Of a DNA stretch of 64,000 nt, positions 10,878 through 21,699 are shown piece by piece. The notes under the pieces were generated by a model. It worked only from the letters and a program-made list of their open reading frames with translations. It was not told where the DNA came from and searched no databases. The translations under genes and the position numbers were made by a program. The stretch spans positions 167,811-231,810 of the forward strand of contig QKWP01000208.1 of assembly GCA_003550325.1 (NCBI GenBank), written 5' to 3'. Numbering within the stretch: position 1 is the stretch's first letter; every line of letters begins with the position of its first letter. Source of the stretch: Gigaspora rosea. Taxonomy: Eukaryota; Glomeromycota; Glomeromycetes; Diversisporales; Gigasporaceae.

Positions 10878-12199
10878 AATAAATTATTAATGGTGCCGAC
10901 AATGTACAGACTATTAACTGCAATATTTGCTTTTTTGTATCTTAATATCATAATCTATATATAAGGTTGCGATGGTACAGTATAATAAAAATGCACAGTA
11001 TAATACCAAGTGTTACAATGTGGTTCTGCTCACCGAAAGTTCATTTAATCGAGATAATATAGTTTCGGATTAGGATTAGATTTGATAAGTTGCAATAGTA
11101 AATTTTCACGTCGGTGAAGTATTATACCGAGGAATGAACCTAGAAAATTGAATTAGTTGATAATTTATCATATAAATTTGTCCAATAGTTATATGGAATA
11201 ATTGTATTATAATGCGATTTTATATCTATTAGTAACTATAGTAATTATGAAGCTATACATAGTTTTATTATAATTGTATCGCAATCATATTGTACAGTAT
11301 ATAAATTTTGATAGATAAAGTACAACATATGTAGCAAAATTTCCGAATATTTACAGTATATAAAATATGCTGTAATTGATTATTTTATATAAGTTACCAA
11401 AATAAAATACTACGGATGATTTACAATTACTAACTGTATAAGATTTAGTTACTAATAATCATACAGTAATATGATAATAATTATGCAAATTTAAATTACT
11501 TTTTACAATTCATCATTATCCACTTCTTTAAATACAATATAAAAATAACTTGTCAACCTCAATAAAACCTCACAAAAATTAATAATGCATACGATCCAAA
11601 TTGTTTCATATGATAAAATAATCCCAAATGATGGTCTTATATAAAAATTCCGAATCCATTTAAATTCCGGTTCCACTTATAACATATACATAGAGGTTGT
11701 TCGGCACTTTTACAATGTAAATACTTTATTGAGCAGAGCGATAGCTAAAGTAGCTTAAACTATTGTATTATGGATTATGTATCAATTGCTATTACGTATG
11801 ATCAGATCAAAATAACTTTTCATTATATGAAAATTTAAATTATATGTAGTTATATAATTAAATTTATTAATGAAGATTTTTAGAACTTTAATAGTTAAAT
11901 AGCTTTGGTTAAAGATTTTTTAGAAACTGCCGTTTATTAAGTGACCTCTTACCGTAAGTAATCGAGTTAGCATGTTTTATATAAAATTAAGCAATTTCGG
12001 CACCTCCCTAAAGACCTATATTTCATGTTTCGAACAAATTAGTAGAGTCATTCTCAGAAGAGAATTTTTACCCGGACAGTTGATTCGGATCAGCCCATCA
12101 CGATTGTTTTCTTAATATACTTTTCATCTAAATCGCTATTGCATCCGTAACAACCCTATAAGAAAAGTGGACCGGGTGTTGATACGGGTTGGCACTAGT

Positions 12200-12708
12200 G
12201 TTTCAAGTCGATATGTCATTAGTCGACTTAGTCGACTATGAATATAAATAGGTACTACAGAGAGACCTCTCTAAATGCACCCCTCGGGACCATAGTAAAA
12301 ATTTTCAAAAATGTGCACTTAGAGAGGGTGTGCATTTATAGAGAGCAAAATATATAGTGTTATTATAAGCTGGGACCAGACTATACCGTGCATTTAAGGA
12401 GATTTTACATAGTGTGTGCATTTAGAGAGGTCTCTCTGTATTATATAAAAACAATCGGAATTTTTCGGAAGGTAGACAATAATTCAACCTAAAATACGAG
12501 CATGATCAGTGGGTAGTTTCGGAATTATATAAAATATGCCAAAATACGGGTAAGAAAGATATTTAAGAGGCAATATATCTATATTATATGCAGTGTGTAG
12601 AAAAATAAATGAATATTATAGTAATATTCATTTTAGTCGACTTAGTCGACTAAGTCATATTTAGAACATCGACTCGACTAAGTCTATAAATTTTTTATCG
12701 ACTATAAT
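12200..12708. mobile_element. Nested insertion flanked by CACTAGT
   Basis: CACTAGT occurs at 12193-12199 and 12709-12715 and brackets this stretch inside the larger element. The interior carries the repeated palindrome TTAGTCGACTTAGTCGACT at both ends (12220-12238 and 12634-12652). The terminal repeats are weak (AGTCGATA words). A 7-8 bp duplication is compatible with an hAT-type insertion. Confidence 0.55.
12258..12438. mobile_element. Tc1/mariner-like MITE, third level of nest
   Basis: The 23-bp termini are perfectly inverse and begin CAGAGAGACCTCTCTAAATG. TA dinucleotides flank both sides (12256-12257 and 12439-12440), as for Tc1/mariner insertions. A decayed relative of one end (GTGCACTTAGGGGCATGCAC) is visible near 50212-50250. 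Confidence 0.75.
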
Positions 12709-13322
12709 CACTAGTTGGCACGAGGTTGTCTGGATGGGCACGTGTCATGTGGCACGTAAAGGCATGAAACACGAACCAAAACGTGACAGAATGGCACGTA
12801 TATTACGTTTTACATACGTGCCACCCAATGCACGTGTCAATACCGTGCACGTTTTATTACGTTATTTTACATGTAATTACCCGTGCCAAAACCCGTAAGT
12901 TTTGGTTTAGTAAAGTGCAGCAAAACCCGGTCCATTTACGGTCCAAAATGTCCGGGTAAACAGTCCAATTCGGACCAATTTAACGTGCCAACACGGTACA
13001 CAGACGTACAAACCCGGACATCAGCCCGTTCCACACTCAGCCGTGTCTCTCCGTAGAAACACGTGCCTACACAGACCACTTTTTTTATAGGGCAATGTCG
13101 TGATTTATAATTGCATTAAATTAGTTAATCTTATACATGCATACATTTAGCGAGAAGGTGCATTATGAAGGGTGCATAGCATTGAATAAAGATAAAGTTA
13201 TACAAATTATTTTGTCATTTTACAGGATTTAGATGTACAATTTTATATCCGGGATTCCAAACAAGGACTGCTGTACGTGCATTTATTTAAGAATTAAAGC
13301 AGCTTTACAAATATTGAATATA

Positions 13323-13542
13323 TGGGGTCTTTGCCTTGAAAATGACCTTACGGGGTTATGTAGATCTTATGAATAAAAATTAAAATTTCTACCCAATAAT
13401 TTTTTTATTTTGTAGAACTCACCAAGCTCTACAAAATAAAAAAAAGTTTGTTTGAATTGGATTACTGGATAGCTAGAAATTTTAATTTTTATTCATAAAA
13501 TCTACATAGTCCCGTAAGGTCATTTTCAAGGCAAAGACCCCA
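13323..13542. mobile_element. 220-bp TA-flanked MITE
   Basis: The termini TGGGGTCTTTGCCTTGAAAA and its inverse at 13523-13542 have arms of over 60 bp with few mismatches. TA is present on both sides. Copy B has the uninterrupted site GAATATATTC near 29995. No coding sequence. Its right arm reappears at 13643-13713 after an N, which I read as assembly error. Confidence 0.8.
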
Positions 13543-13543
13543 T

Positions 13544-13713
13544 ATTCTTAGTCATGAAGCATTATCTTAAATTTTTTCTTCTCGTTATCATAAGGAGAAA
13601 GAAAAAGAAATTGATCTTTTATTAATTGTTTCATTTTTTATNAATTTTAATTTTTATTCATAAAATCTACATAGTCCCGTAAGGTCATTTTCAAGGCAAA
13701 GACCCCATATTCT
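13544..13713. other. Probable misassembled stretch around N at 13642
   Basis: 13544-13641 repeats 13893-13990 (TAGTCATGAAGCATTATC onward) almost base for base. After the N, 13643-13713 repeats 13475-13543. The segment thus holds downstream sequence followed by upstream sequence, which two overlapping contigs placed end to end would produce. In copy B the order runs straight from the element flank to CGAAGAATCATCATCC. Confidence 0.8.
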
Positions 13714-14972
13714 AACGAAGAATCACCATCCTCCTAATCCAAATATATATAAATAATTATTTTTATTATTATTCTACTTATTTTTTATTTTTTATATAAG
13801 TGATAAAAAATGATTATCCATACTATTTTGCAAATGGGAAGATTCTGTACAAGTATTAAGCCTCCAAAAATTTGTATTATATCTGGTATATCTTAGTCAT
13901 GAAGCATTATCTTAAATTTTTTCTTCTCGTTATCATAAGGAGAAAGAAAAAGAAATTGATCTTTTATTAATTGTTTCATTTTTTATAACATCAATAATTT
14001 TAATTGTTTCAAATTTATGAATTGTTCAATTTTTAAATGGGTATGTACCATTTTTTGTCATAGATAAATTGTATTATTTGGAAGTTATAAAATTTTTTAT
14101 ATAGATTCACCATTAGATAATGACATAATTGTTTATGCATCTAAGTGGATTAATATTAACGTATCTGAATCAAATATCGATTAAGTTCCATTTTTAGGTG
14201 GTAAAAACAAATGACAAAATTTTCTCCCTACTAGTTTCTTTTAAAATGATTTAGAATGGTTACGATTATACGCATGCGATACTACATTAAAAAAGTGAGA
14301 AACAAACATTAGTTACCAACAAATATATTATGTTGATATTAATTGGATTTCTGATGAACTAACTAGCAAATCCTCTTTATGCAGGAGGTGATGCGAATTT
14401 AACAATATTTAATAGCATCAATTTAGCCTGATATAGTGTCAGATTCATGGCTAATTAATGTATGAAATTTTATTACGATTTAATCTGTTAGTATTTGTGA
14501 TTAATTATTAGTGATTATTGTTAAATAGTAATGTGTAAAATGCGGCAGACAACGGGCTGTTATGAGTAAGTATCAATCCAATTAGAAAGGTCATCTTAAA
14601 ATTCTATTTAATCTTTCACTTACAATTTATTTTATTTATGTTTTTTTTTTTTTTGATACAGATAAACGTATTACTTTGATTCATTCATTGCAATTTTTTT
14701 TGTCATGAAATTTTGAAATCAGTTGCAATGACGGGATGATATTAAAAACAAAGTTGACCAGCTTTAAAAAAGGCCGAACGAAGCGAGCAAAAAAAAAAAA
14801 AATTGGCAAAAACATAATTAAAATTATCCATATAATTTTATAATTTATTCAAAAATAATTTTACATTTTTAGGTTCTAATTCATTAAAAATGAGTAAACT
14901 TTATAATAAATTTTAAAAGCTTTCATATTATATTTTTGAGATTCGGATTATAATTTTGGGATTCGGATTATA

Positions 14973-15130
14973 ATACCCTGCCTTACTATTTGTTGTTCAT
15001 GCCTACTTTCATTATAATTTCCCACGAGATCATATCATGACCGGTAATCTTCCCATGGAAGATTACCGGTCACAAATAATCACGTGAAAATTATATTGAA
15101 GGTAGGCATGAACAACGTAAGTCAGGGTAT
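14973..15130. mobile_element. Inverted-repeat element in copy A only
   Basis: ATACCCTGCCTTAC at the left and GTAAGTCAGGGTAT at the right are inverse, with a further inner pair TTCATGCCTAC / GTAGGCATGAA and a central perfect palindrome around AGATTACCGGT. The corresponding place in copy B (31345-31350) is uninterrupted. Confidence 0.65.
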
Positions 15131-15137
15131 TTCCTGT

Positions 15138-15246
15138 GAGCTTAAAAATTACAGCAGAGATTCCCGATGATCATATGATGCAGATGACCCTTCGGGTCAT
15201 CTGTATCCTATGATCATCGGGAATCTCTACTGTAATTTTTAAACTC
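15138..15246. repeat. Near-perfect 109-bp hairpin in copy A only
   Basis: Two arms of about 53 bp surround a 3-base loop (TTC, 15191-15193). The inner stem reads CAGATGACCC / GGGTCATCTG and the outer stem contains TCCCGATGATCAT. It lies directly beside the element ending at 15130 and is absent from copies B and D. Confidence 0.75.
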
Positions 15247-15410
15247 CCAAGAAATTAATAATACTAGTTTCGAGTTTTCGGGATTCAGGTAGGTTTAGTT
15301 TGATGGCAACTCTGAATGACGTTAACCAACTATTCAACTTTGAACGTCTTGTGAGGTTAATATTTATAGCCGTATCTTAAAATTATCTAGTGAAAATTTT
15401 TAAATCTACA

Positions 15411-15551
15411 TAAATTATGGGACAACTGATAAAAATTGATCAGCCGAATTACTGTGTGAAAATCCAATTCTGATAACACCGAATTCAAAAACTTATCGAA
15501 TTCTGCCGAAATAATTTTTATCAGCTGTCCCAGAATTTATGAAAACAGCTG
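15411..15551. mobile_element. CAGCTG MITE, left-truncated copy
   Basis: This is the same element as at 31526-31679: inner inverse pair GGGACAACTGATAAAAATT / AATTTTTATCAGCTGTCCC and right end CAGCTG followed by TA. The outer left terminus is missing here. The element is absent from copy D. Confidence 0.7.
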
Positions 15552-15914
15552 TAAATATTTGAAAGACGTTAATGGCTTAATTGCTATTTATATTTCTGTA
15601 ATTGGCTTTTTTAAAACTAAATTTACAAGCAGGGACAAGTCAACAAACATCTCTAGCATTAAATACAAATAAAAAACCTCAAATTTTTTTTTCGTTTAAA
15701 TATATAAAATTATAGGATTATTTTTATTAATAGCTTAGTTTTACAGAAAACATAGATTTTTTAGTAATCCGATGTTTTTTTTTTCTTTTCTTTCGTTAGT
15801 GGGAGCAATAGGGTTTCGGTTTTCGAGTAGTCATTTCATTTTGGAGTTTTGTCTTTCGTCAAAAAGAATTTGAGGGATTGTCTATTTGGGGCTTAGGTTT
15901 CGTCTTTCGTCATT

Positions 15915-16097
15915 ATGCAAAAAAGGATTCGTCTGCCTAACAACTATAATCGAGGCCATAATTTATACATATTAGACTCAATTTTGAAACATTATAATTC
16001 ATGGGGCTTCTGTAAAATTAAACGCCGCAAACCCAGTATTCTTTTGACAGCATTCATGGCTTGTTTAACACTTCAAACAGATATCGTAGTACTTTAA
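15915..16097 (+). other. Leader reading frame upstream of membrane gene, copy A
   Basis: A 60-codon frame (start MQKRIRLPNNYN) lies about 107 bp upstream of the broken membrane gene. The equivalent frame in copy B is fused to more upstream sequence and stops earlier; copy D is shifted after NNYNRGHN. This inconsistency argues against a conserved protein. The DNA resembles, in inverse orientation, the TIR element interior at 63180-63345, so it may be element-derived 5' leader sequence. Confidence 0.35.
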
Positions 16098-16203
16098 TAG
16101 TATAGATTAAATGCTTTATTTATTAATACGTCAGTAAAAAGCAAATACGAAAATTTTTAAAATTGTATAATTCGTTCAATAATTTGGTCTAATCAAAAAA
16201 AGC

Positions 16204-17262
16204 AATGACTATTAATCGAGAGTCCTTATTACGAAGAGAAAATGAATATATAACGAAAAAAAATAAAAGAAGAATTAGACGCATGGAGAAAGAACAACTA
16301 TGATTCTGCCAAGCATTCAGTTATTTCAATTGTTATTTCTTCACTTGCCCTTGTATTTGGTATTTTCCTTTACATTACTGAGCAAATTAATTTTGCGGAA
16401 GAAATTAAGAATATTATTTCTACTTCTGTAATTGGAGCAGGAGCTTCATTGACTCTTTATGGAAGTTTGGCAAGTCTTTTAAATCTCTTTAAGGAAGTTT
16501 ATGAGAATGCGGGAGAGGTTAAGTACACTATGGGTATTTTCAAAAATTTGAACCTCAACATGAAAGTAAAGCTATTGAATTGCTTGTAGAACAATTAGAA
16601 GAATATTATAAAGATCTAAAAAAAAAATTTTATTTTTTAGAAGGATTAAATAAGCATATGCTTCATATGTTTATTTTTCGCAGCATAAATGTTACTATTA
16701 CATCATTAGTTGTTCTCATGTTAGCAATAGTTTCTATCTTTTATTTATTGATTGGTAGTGAGAATTATATCTTCGAAATAATCGACATTTTACTTATATG
16801 TCTTTCAGCAATTATTTTATATCATTCTATTTGTGTTATGATTTGTATTCAGCTCATTATTCCACACATTACGGATAGCATGTTGGAAAAAAGAAGGAGG
16901 AAAGAAAAAAAGATGAATGAGGCGGCAGAAGAAGGACCAATTAAGGATGAGCAACTTAAATTTGGGGAATATAAATCAAAAGTTTCTTTACGCAAACTTA
17001 TTAAAGTTTTATATAAAAACTATAAAGAAGAAAAAGTTGTTTCGTAAGACTATTTAAGCTTTTAGAATTAGGTATATTTATTTTGTCTATATTTTGTCTT
17101 TTTATACTTGGTTTGGTGTCAGAAAATTGGGAATTTAAAAGAATTAATTTAGTAGATACTGAATTTGAAGGAATCAATCATATTCTTTATGGATTACCTT
17201 TAAAAGAATTAGGAATTGTTGCAATAAAAATAAAAAATAACATGGATCAAACTAATAAATAA
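16204..17262 (+). pseudogene. Membrane-protein gene, copy A (broken)
   Basis: Homologous over its whole length to the intact gene at 32320-33429. The ATG at 16204 is followed by a run of eight A (seven in the intact copy), which shifts the frame to a stop about 15 codons later. A 17-bp loss near 16540 removes part of the KDLYKKS region. A single-base loss near 17035 creates the stop TAA at 17045. The middle part (16580-17047) is open for 155 codons and keeps the membrane segments around TSLVVLMLAIVSIFYLLIG. The C-terminal motif RINLVDTEFEGINHILYGLP is still readable in the third frame. Confidence 0.85.
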
Positions 17263-17940
17263 TTTTTACCAACTTTCTAATAGATTGTTTTTTATTATTC
17301 TACCTATTTTATTCTTATTATTTTTATTTCGTTAATATACCTTTTTTTTTTGAAAAGGCTAATCAGATAAATCAAGTTAATATGTATTTGATAGAAATAA
17401 AATTTTTTGAAAAGAAATCAAATTTTTTTTTGAATTAGGAGTTCTTAGATTTCTTCCCTATAAACATACATTGCTTTGTAAATATCATTACTTCAACTTT
17501 GTGTTCTAATTTGCTGAATCTTTCTCAGAATTATCACTTCAAATTTATGTATGATCAAATTTGTGTAAACTTCTAATTACATTTATATGCCTAGGGTATT
17601 AATAAACACACAATTTCTATGTACAACCATTTAACCTACATCATACGGTAACAATTTATTAATATATATACTTACAACTAGTCAAATACTAATCCTAACC
17701 CTGTGTGATGCCTGGTAAATATCCCGTAGAAAAATGACTGTCAGGAAAATAAGGACCACCGGTTTAATTGGTTAATGTGGCAATTTTTAGAAGAGACGAC
17801 TGAGACGACTAGTTCCTTAAAAGTCTCCTGAACCAGATTGAAATACTCGAATCTTTAATGCTTAATTATGATCATATGATCTTGCGGAACACGGTTAGCT
17901 TTTTAATATTTTACTAATATTGTGATGGTAGGTCACATGA
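17263..17940. other. 3' flank of copy A
   Basis: Homologous to 33430-33812 plus 34588-34800 in copy B. It contains the empty site ATCCTAAC near 17691-17698 for the hAT-like element of copy B. Homology with B fades near 17920. No gene was seen. Confidence 0.7.
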
Positions 17941-18452
17941 TCAAAAAGCAAGTGGGCAACCACAGAACCACCGATCTAGGCCGGGGATCACAAATTCGCA
18001 AAAGGAAACTGATTGAATGACATGTGCCAACAGCGCCATAGCCTCATGCCCGCGAAAGAAAATAAACAACAAACAAACAATAGACACGGCATAAATAACA
18101 CAAACGGAAGAATTGGGAACTGTGGTATCGTTAACCCAAACAAAAATTTTTCTCGACTCACCCAACCCACACTTTTGGATGACTACGCGACCCTACCATT
18201 TCTCCGCCTGCATCTCCCACGTTTTCTCTGCAAACAATCGGCTTGCCTTCGGCAAAGCGGGAAACCATCGCTTGCGCTCCTACAGCGACACCCAGCGCAC
18301 TAATTATTGCATGTCTCTCGGGATGTCTTTGCCGCTCTGGCCAATCCTGGCCAGTTACATTTCCATGTACCATTCTAGCTCATTGTTAGTTTAATAAAGC
18401 TGTCTCCAACCTAAATGACACATGACGGCTTCAACCCAAAAAAAAAAAATAA
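17941..18452 (+). mobile_element. GC-richer retroposed transcript with poly-A
   Basis: This stretch is visibly GC-richer than everything around it. It contains the polyadenylation signal AATAAA at 18393-18398, ends about 40 bases later, and continues into a run of 12 A. That layout indicates a reverse-transcribed, polyadenylated RNA inserted in plus orientation: a LINE 3' end, SINE or processed transcript. Short frames on both strands (for example 18013-18303 plus, 18158-18373 minus) resemble no family I know. No target duplication was found. Confidence 0.5.
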
Positions 18453-18970
18453 CGAATTCTTGCAAACGTGTGACCAGTGTTTAATTTAATTTCTTAATAT
18501 TCTTAGTAAAATTTTAATGTTCTTTATATAGGGAAATTAAAATTTTTTTAATATAAAGATCGATGGTCACTCTGCAGTGTACAGTTGCCGGGTGACGTGG
18601 AAAATACACGATTTTAAGCACAGCCAGGAAAAACAGATTAAAAACACAAAAAGGGAGGGCAGTAGCCCTCATTCNCTCTCTTATTATTAATAAACTCTTG
18701 GGATTTCTAAGGAACAGACACCTTGGAATAGCCCTCTTGTTAAATTAATAAACTGTGTATTATCTCTTGTTGTTTTATACCAAACTACCTCAGAGAAGTG
18801 TGTAGTTTCTTACAGACATAAAAGAAACTATACTTCCCTCTTGCACACCGCTTCACGCCCAAAGAAAGGGATCTCAGGAGACGTGTGATTGTTACTCTAT
18901 CGGAATTAAAGAAGGCTTCCGGTACTGTAACAATGCAATTAATAATCAGTTGCATTAGATTTGTATCATA
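18453..18970. other. Unclassified segment containing an N
   Basis: An N at 18675 marks an assembly join. The stretch TAATAAACTCTTGGG to GTAACA near 18930 has two TAATAAACT words, the dyad GTAGTTTCTTACAGACATAA and AAGAAACTATAC, and ends in TGTTACTCTATCGG...TACTGTAACA. It could be part of an LTR, but no second copy or target duplication was found. Confidence 0.3.
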
Positions 18971-20812
18971 AATTGTGATCTATATACAGGTTAGATGCAA
19001 AAATCTAAATGAAAATTATTACTCCTACCAAAAAAGGATTTTGCAAAAATCTGTATAGTGGACATCAAAAAAATCGAAGTAAACTATTTCTTCTATTTCA
19101 TATTGCACATTCCAGGTGATCATATTGGTATATGTTCTCACTACCTTGAACTATACTATTAATTAATAGTATTACTGTATAAATAATTAATAATCAGTGA
19201 TATCAGCTCTATATCATAAAGCACAACTACATTTGGGATTTTATACAAAAATTTTAATTTCTTCTAAAAATGAATAAATGAAATTCATTACTTCTACCAA
19301 AAAAGATTTTGTAAAAATTAGCATAGTGGTACTGGAATTAAACTATACATGAATTAAAATTATATAGCTTCTCATGATCTTGAACAATACTATAAACAGA
19401 AAAAAAAAGAATAACTATAATGCCTTCTAAAACAAGAAAAATATAGCATACCAAAAAGTTGAACAAAACTTTTCCTATATATTTCATGTAATTGTACTAG
19501 TATTTGATAATGTTTTTAAATTTAATTCTCTAACTAGCAGTATTAAAATAAAAAATTTATCAAATTTGTTAAGTAGTTATAAAAAATTTTAAATTATGAT
19601 CACATCATTATTTCTCAAATTTTTACAATTTTTTTAACTTTAAAAAAGAAAGCTTTTTTGATAATTACTAGATAAAATTCAATGATAATTTTATTATTTC
19701 AATTCTACAATTTTGTAGAATTAAAATAAAAATTTTATTAAGCTTAATTTAATTATTTAATGTCACAAATTGAAAGCTGAAAAAATTAATTAGTTAATTG
19801 GTTAAAAATTAATTAATTGATTAACTAATTAGTTATCTGTTATAATCTATTAACTTATTAATTATTATAATTGATTAGTTAATACTTATAAATTAATCAA
19901 TTAATTGATTTAGGTTCAAATATTTGCTTATTAAAAATAATTAACTAACTAATTAATTAAAAAATTTTGACAATTTATAATACTAGTTTTATTACATAGT
20001 TGCTAAAAAACCTTAGTAAAAAGATATAAAATTTCAAATTTCAAAAAGAATTGTTGCATAGAGAACATTCGAATCTGATAATTTCTGGAAATGACATTAC
20101 ACAAGTATTTATATAGCATAGTATTGTAAAACCAGAATTTTTGGGTCTAAACAAACTTAAAAAAAATATTGTTAGTGCAACACTTTACTAGTAAAATAGC
20201 TTTGTAATGTAGATTTACTGAGAGTTTAAGTACTATCTACCATATAGTAAGAGGTAATAAAAATATATTGTACTGCTTAATTTGTGAAGCTTAATATTAT
20301 TTTTTTTTATTATTATTACTATTTAAGTAATCAACTTGTTTATTTTATTTGTAGGTTTTGCAAACTGTTTTCGAAAGTTAATATGTTCTTTAGAAGATGT
20401 TTGGTTCAATAAAAACTGTTTTATATATATGATAATATAGCTTTGTTAATTATATGAAATTTTAAAAAATATTAATAAAGGACATGTAACTTGTTACCAA
20501 AATCCTTTTGAATAATTTTATTCTTTACAATACGAAAATTTTAGCATATTAAAGAAAATGTAATATTTGAATTACGCCTGTTGATTGGTTGGGTTGATTA
20601 ACAATTATCTATCTGTTTTTGTGAAACACATATCACGTGGTTATGAAACAGTTTTATAATTGGACAACTACCTCATGATCAAACCCATGCATTTCCAAAA
20701 AATGAGAAAGTCCCCATGCTAAGAATTGTTCATATTTTTTATATAGTACAGCAAATAGTAAAGGTAGATAAAAATTAGCAAATGTTGAGATCATCACTTA
20801 ATTAATTTATAA
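18971..20812. other. Gene-free A/T-rich stretch
   Basis: No gene was recognised. 19740-19990 is a low-complexity block of TTAATTAATTGATTAACTAATTAG-like words broken at irregular places. Confidence 0.6.
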
Positions 20813-21699
20813 TAAGGCTGTTTGAATTTATAATTTCATTTAATATTCCTTTACAAGGTAAATATGGTAGAAAAAGAGTTAAATTAAACAAATCAATTAA
20901 AATTGCAAAAAAAATCACATTATTATTGGTTGACTTATAAATATATGACTTATTGGAATCCTGAGATTAGGGTGAGGGGCACAGGGTTCTTGGGCATGCC
21001 CCCTTGTGCATGCCCATGTGCATGCCCAGAGGCATGCCTTTAAGCTAGAAGGCATGCCCATTTCATTTGATATATAGAAAGTATATATTAAGCAAACATG
21101 TTTTCTAATTGGTTAATATTAACTATTCTAAAGATAATATTTATATAGTAAACCCTCTATAATTACATTTTATCAGAGAAAAATATATTTATAATGATCT
21201 ACATCTGGACTTTAATAAATTATTTTAAAGTTTTTTTTGTACTAATAAATAAGAACTATATTATTTCATTAATAATTATTTTATAAACAATTTAAAATTA
21301 TTTTACAGATAATTTATTTGCAAATAAGTTCAGTTTTTAAACAGTTATAAAGCTTTTTTCTTTATAAATTATACTAATCTTAATTCTAATTCTAAACCAC
21401 AATAACTATAATTATTTTGTTTATAAAATAAGTTGTTAATAAGAAATAGTCATTGAAATAAATTTATTTATAAATTAGTATCTATAATAAAGTGTATTTA
21501 TAGAGAGTGCACTTATACAAGAATAGCTATATATAATTATAAGGGCATGCCCTTTGGGCATGCCTTTAATTCAAGGCATGCCCCCGGGCATGCCCAAAAA
21601 TTTTGATGCAACAGACATTCTGATTGGTCTGTTTAATTTTAGGAAAACTTTTGGAGCTGGAGGGGATGTTAAATGAAATTGTAATTTCGACTAGCCTAA
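20813..21699. mobile_element. TIR element with GGCATGCC clusters at both ends
   Basis: The ends pair as AAGGCTGTTTGAATTTATAA with the inverse of TTGTAATTTCGACTAGCCTT-like sequence, extending through TTTCATTTAA. Inside each end lies a cluster of the palindrome GGGCATGCCC and variants: five or more between 20992 and 21062 and four between 21543 and 21596. Subterminal motif clusters of this sort are usual transposase-binding sites. No coding sequence was seen, so this is non-autonomous. The terminal motif resembles the element at 26264-26511. Confidence 0.55.

Larger units (their letters stand above)
12154..13092. mobile_element. TIR element, CCCTATAA termini, 3-bp duplication
   Basis: The left end CCCTATAAGAAAAGTGG and the right end CCACTTTTTTTATAGGG are inverse. 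The flanks carry CAA on both sides (12151-12153 and 13093-13095), and copy B shows the empty site (TCCGTAACAAGGTCG near 28619-28633). The interior is GC-richer than its surroundings, with many GGCACGT and TCCGGGTAA-like words, and has no transposase frame. Two further elements are nested inside. Similar termini with a 3-bp duplication occur at 55567-55935. The superfamily is not recognised. Confidence 0.75.
10313..17920 (+). repeat. Segmental duplication, copy A
   Basis: From AGAGCAACTACTGCATTGTA onward this stretch aligns with 27072-34800 (copy B) over its whole length, apart from lineage-specific insertions. It lacks the VGGPLEN peptide that begins copy B, so its left end is truncated about 170 bp from the end of the kinase gene. 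Insertions present here and not in B are at 10683-10877, 12154-13092, 13323-13542 and about 14973-15250. Insertions present in B and not here are at 28804-29952 and 33813-34579. The membrane-protein gene in this copy is broken. Confidence 0.9.

Noticed and set aside
18013..18394. Overlapping plus- and minus-strand frames in the GC-richer insert
   Set aside because: Several frames are open at once because stop codons are rarer in GC-richer DNA; none resembles a known family.
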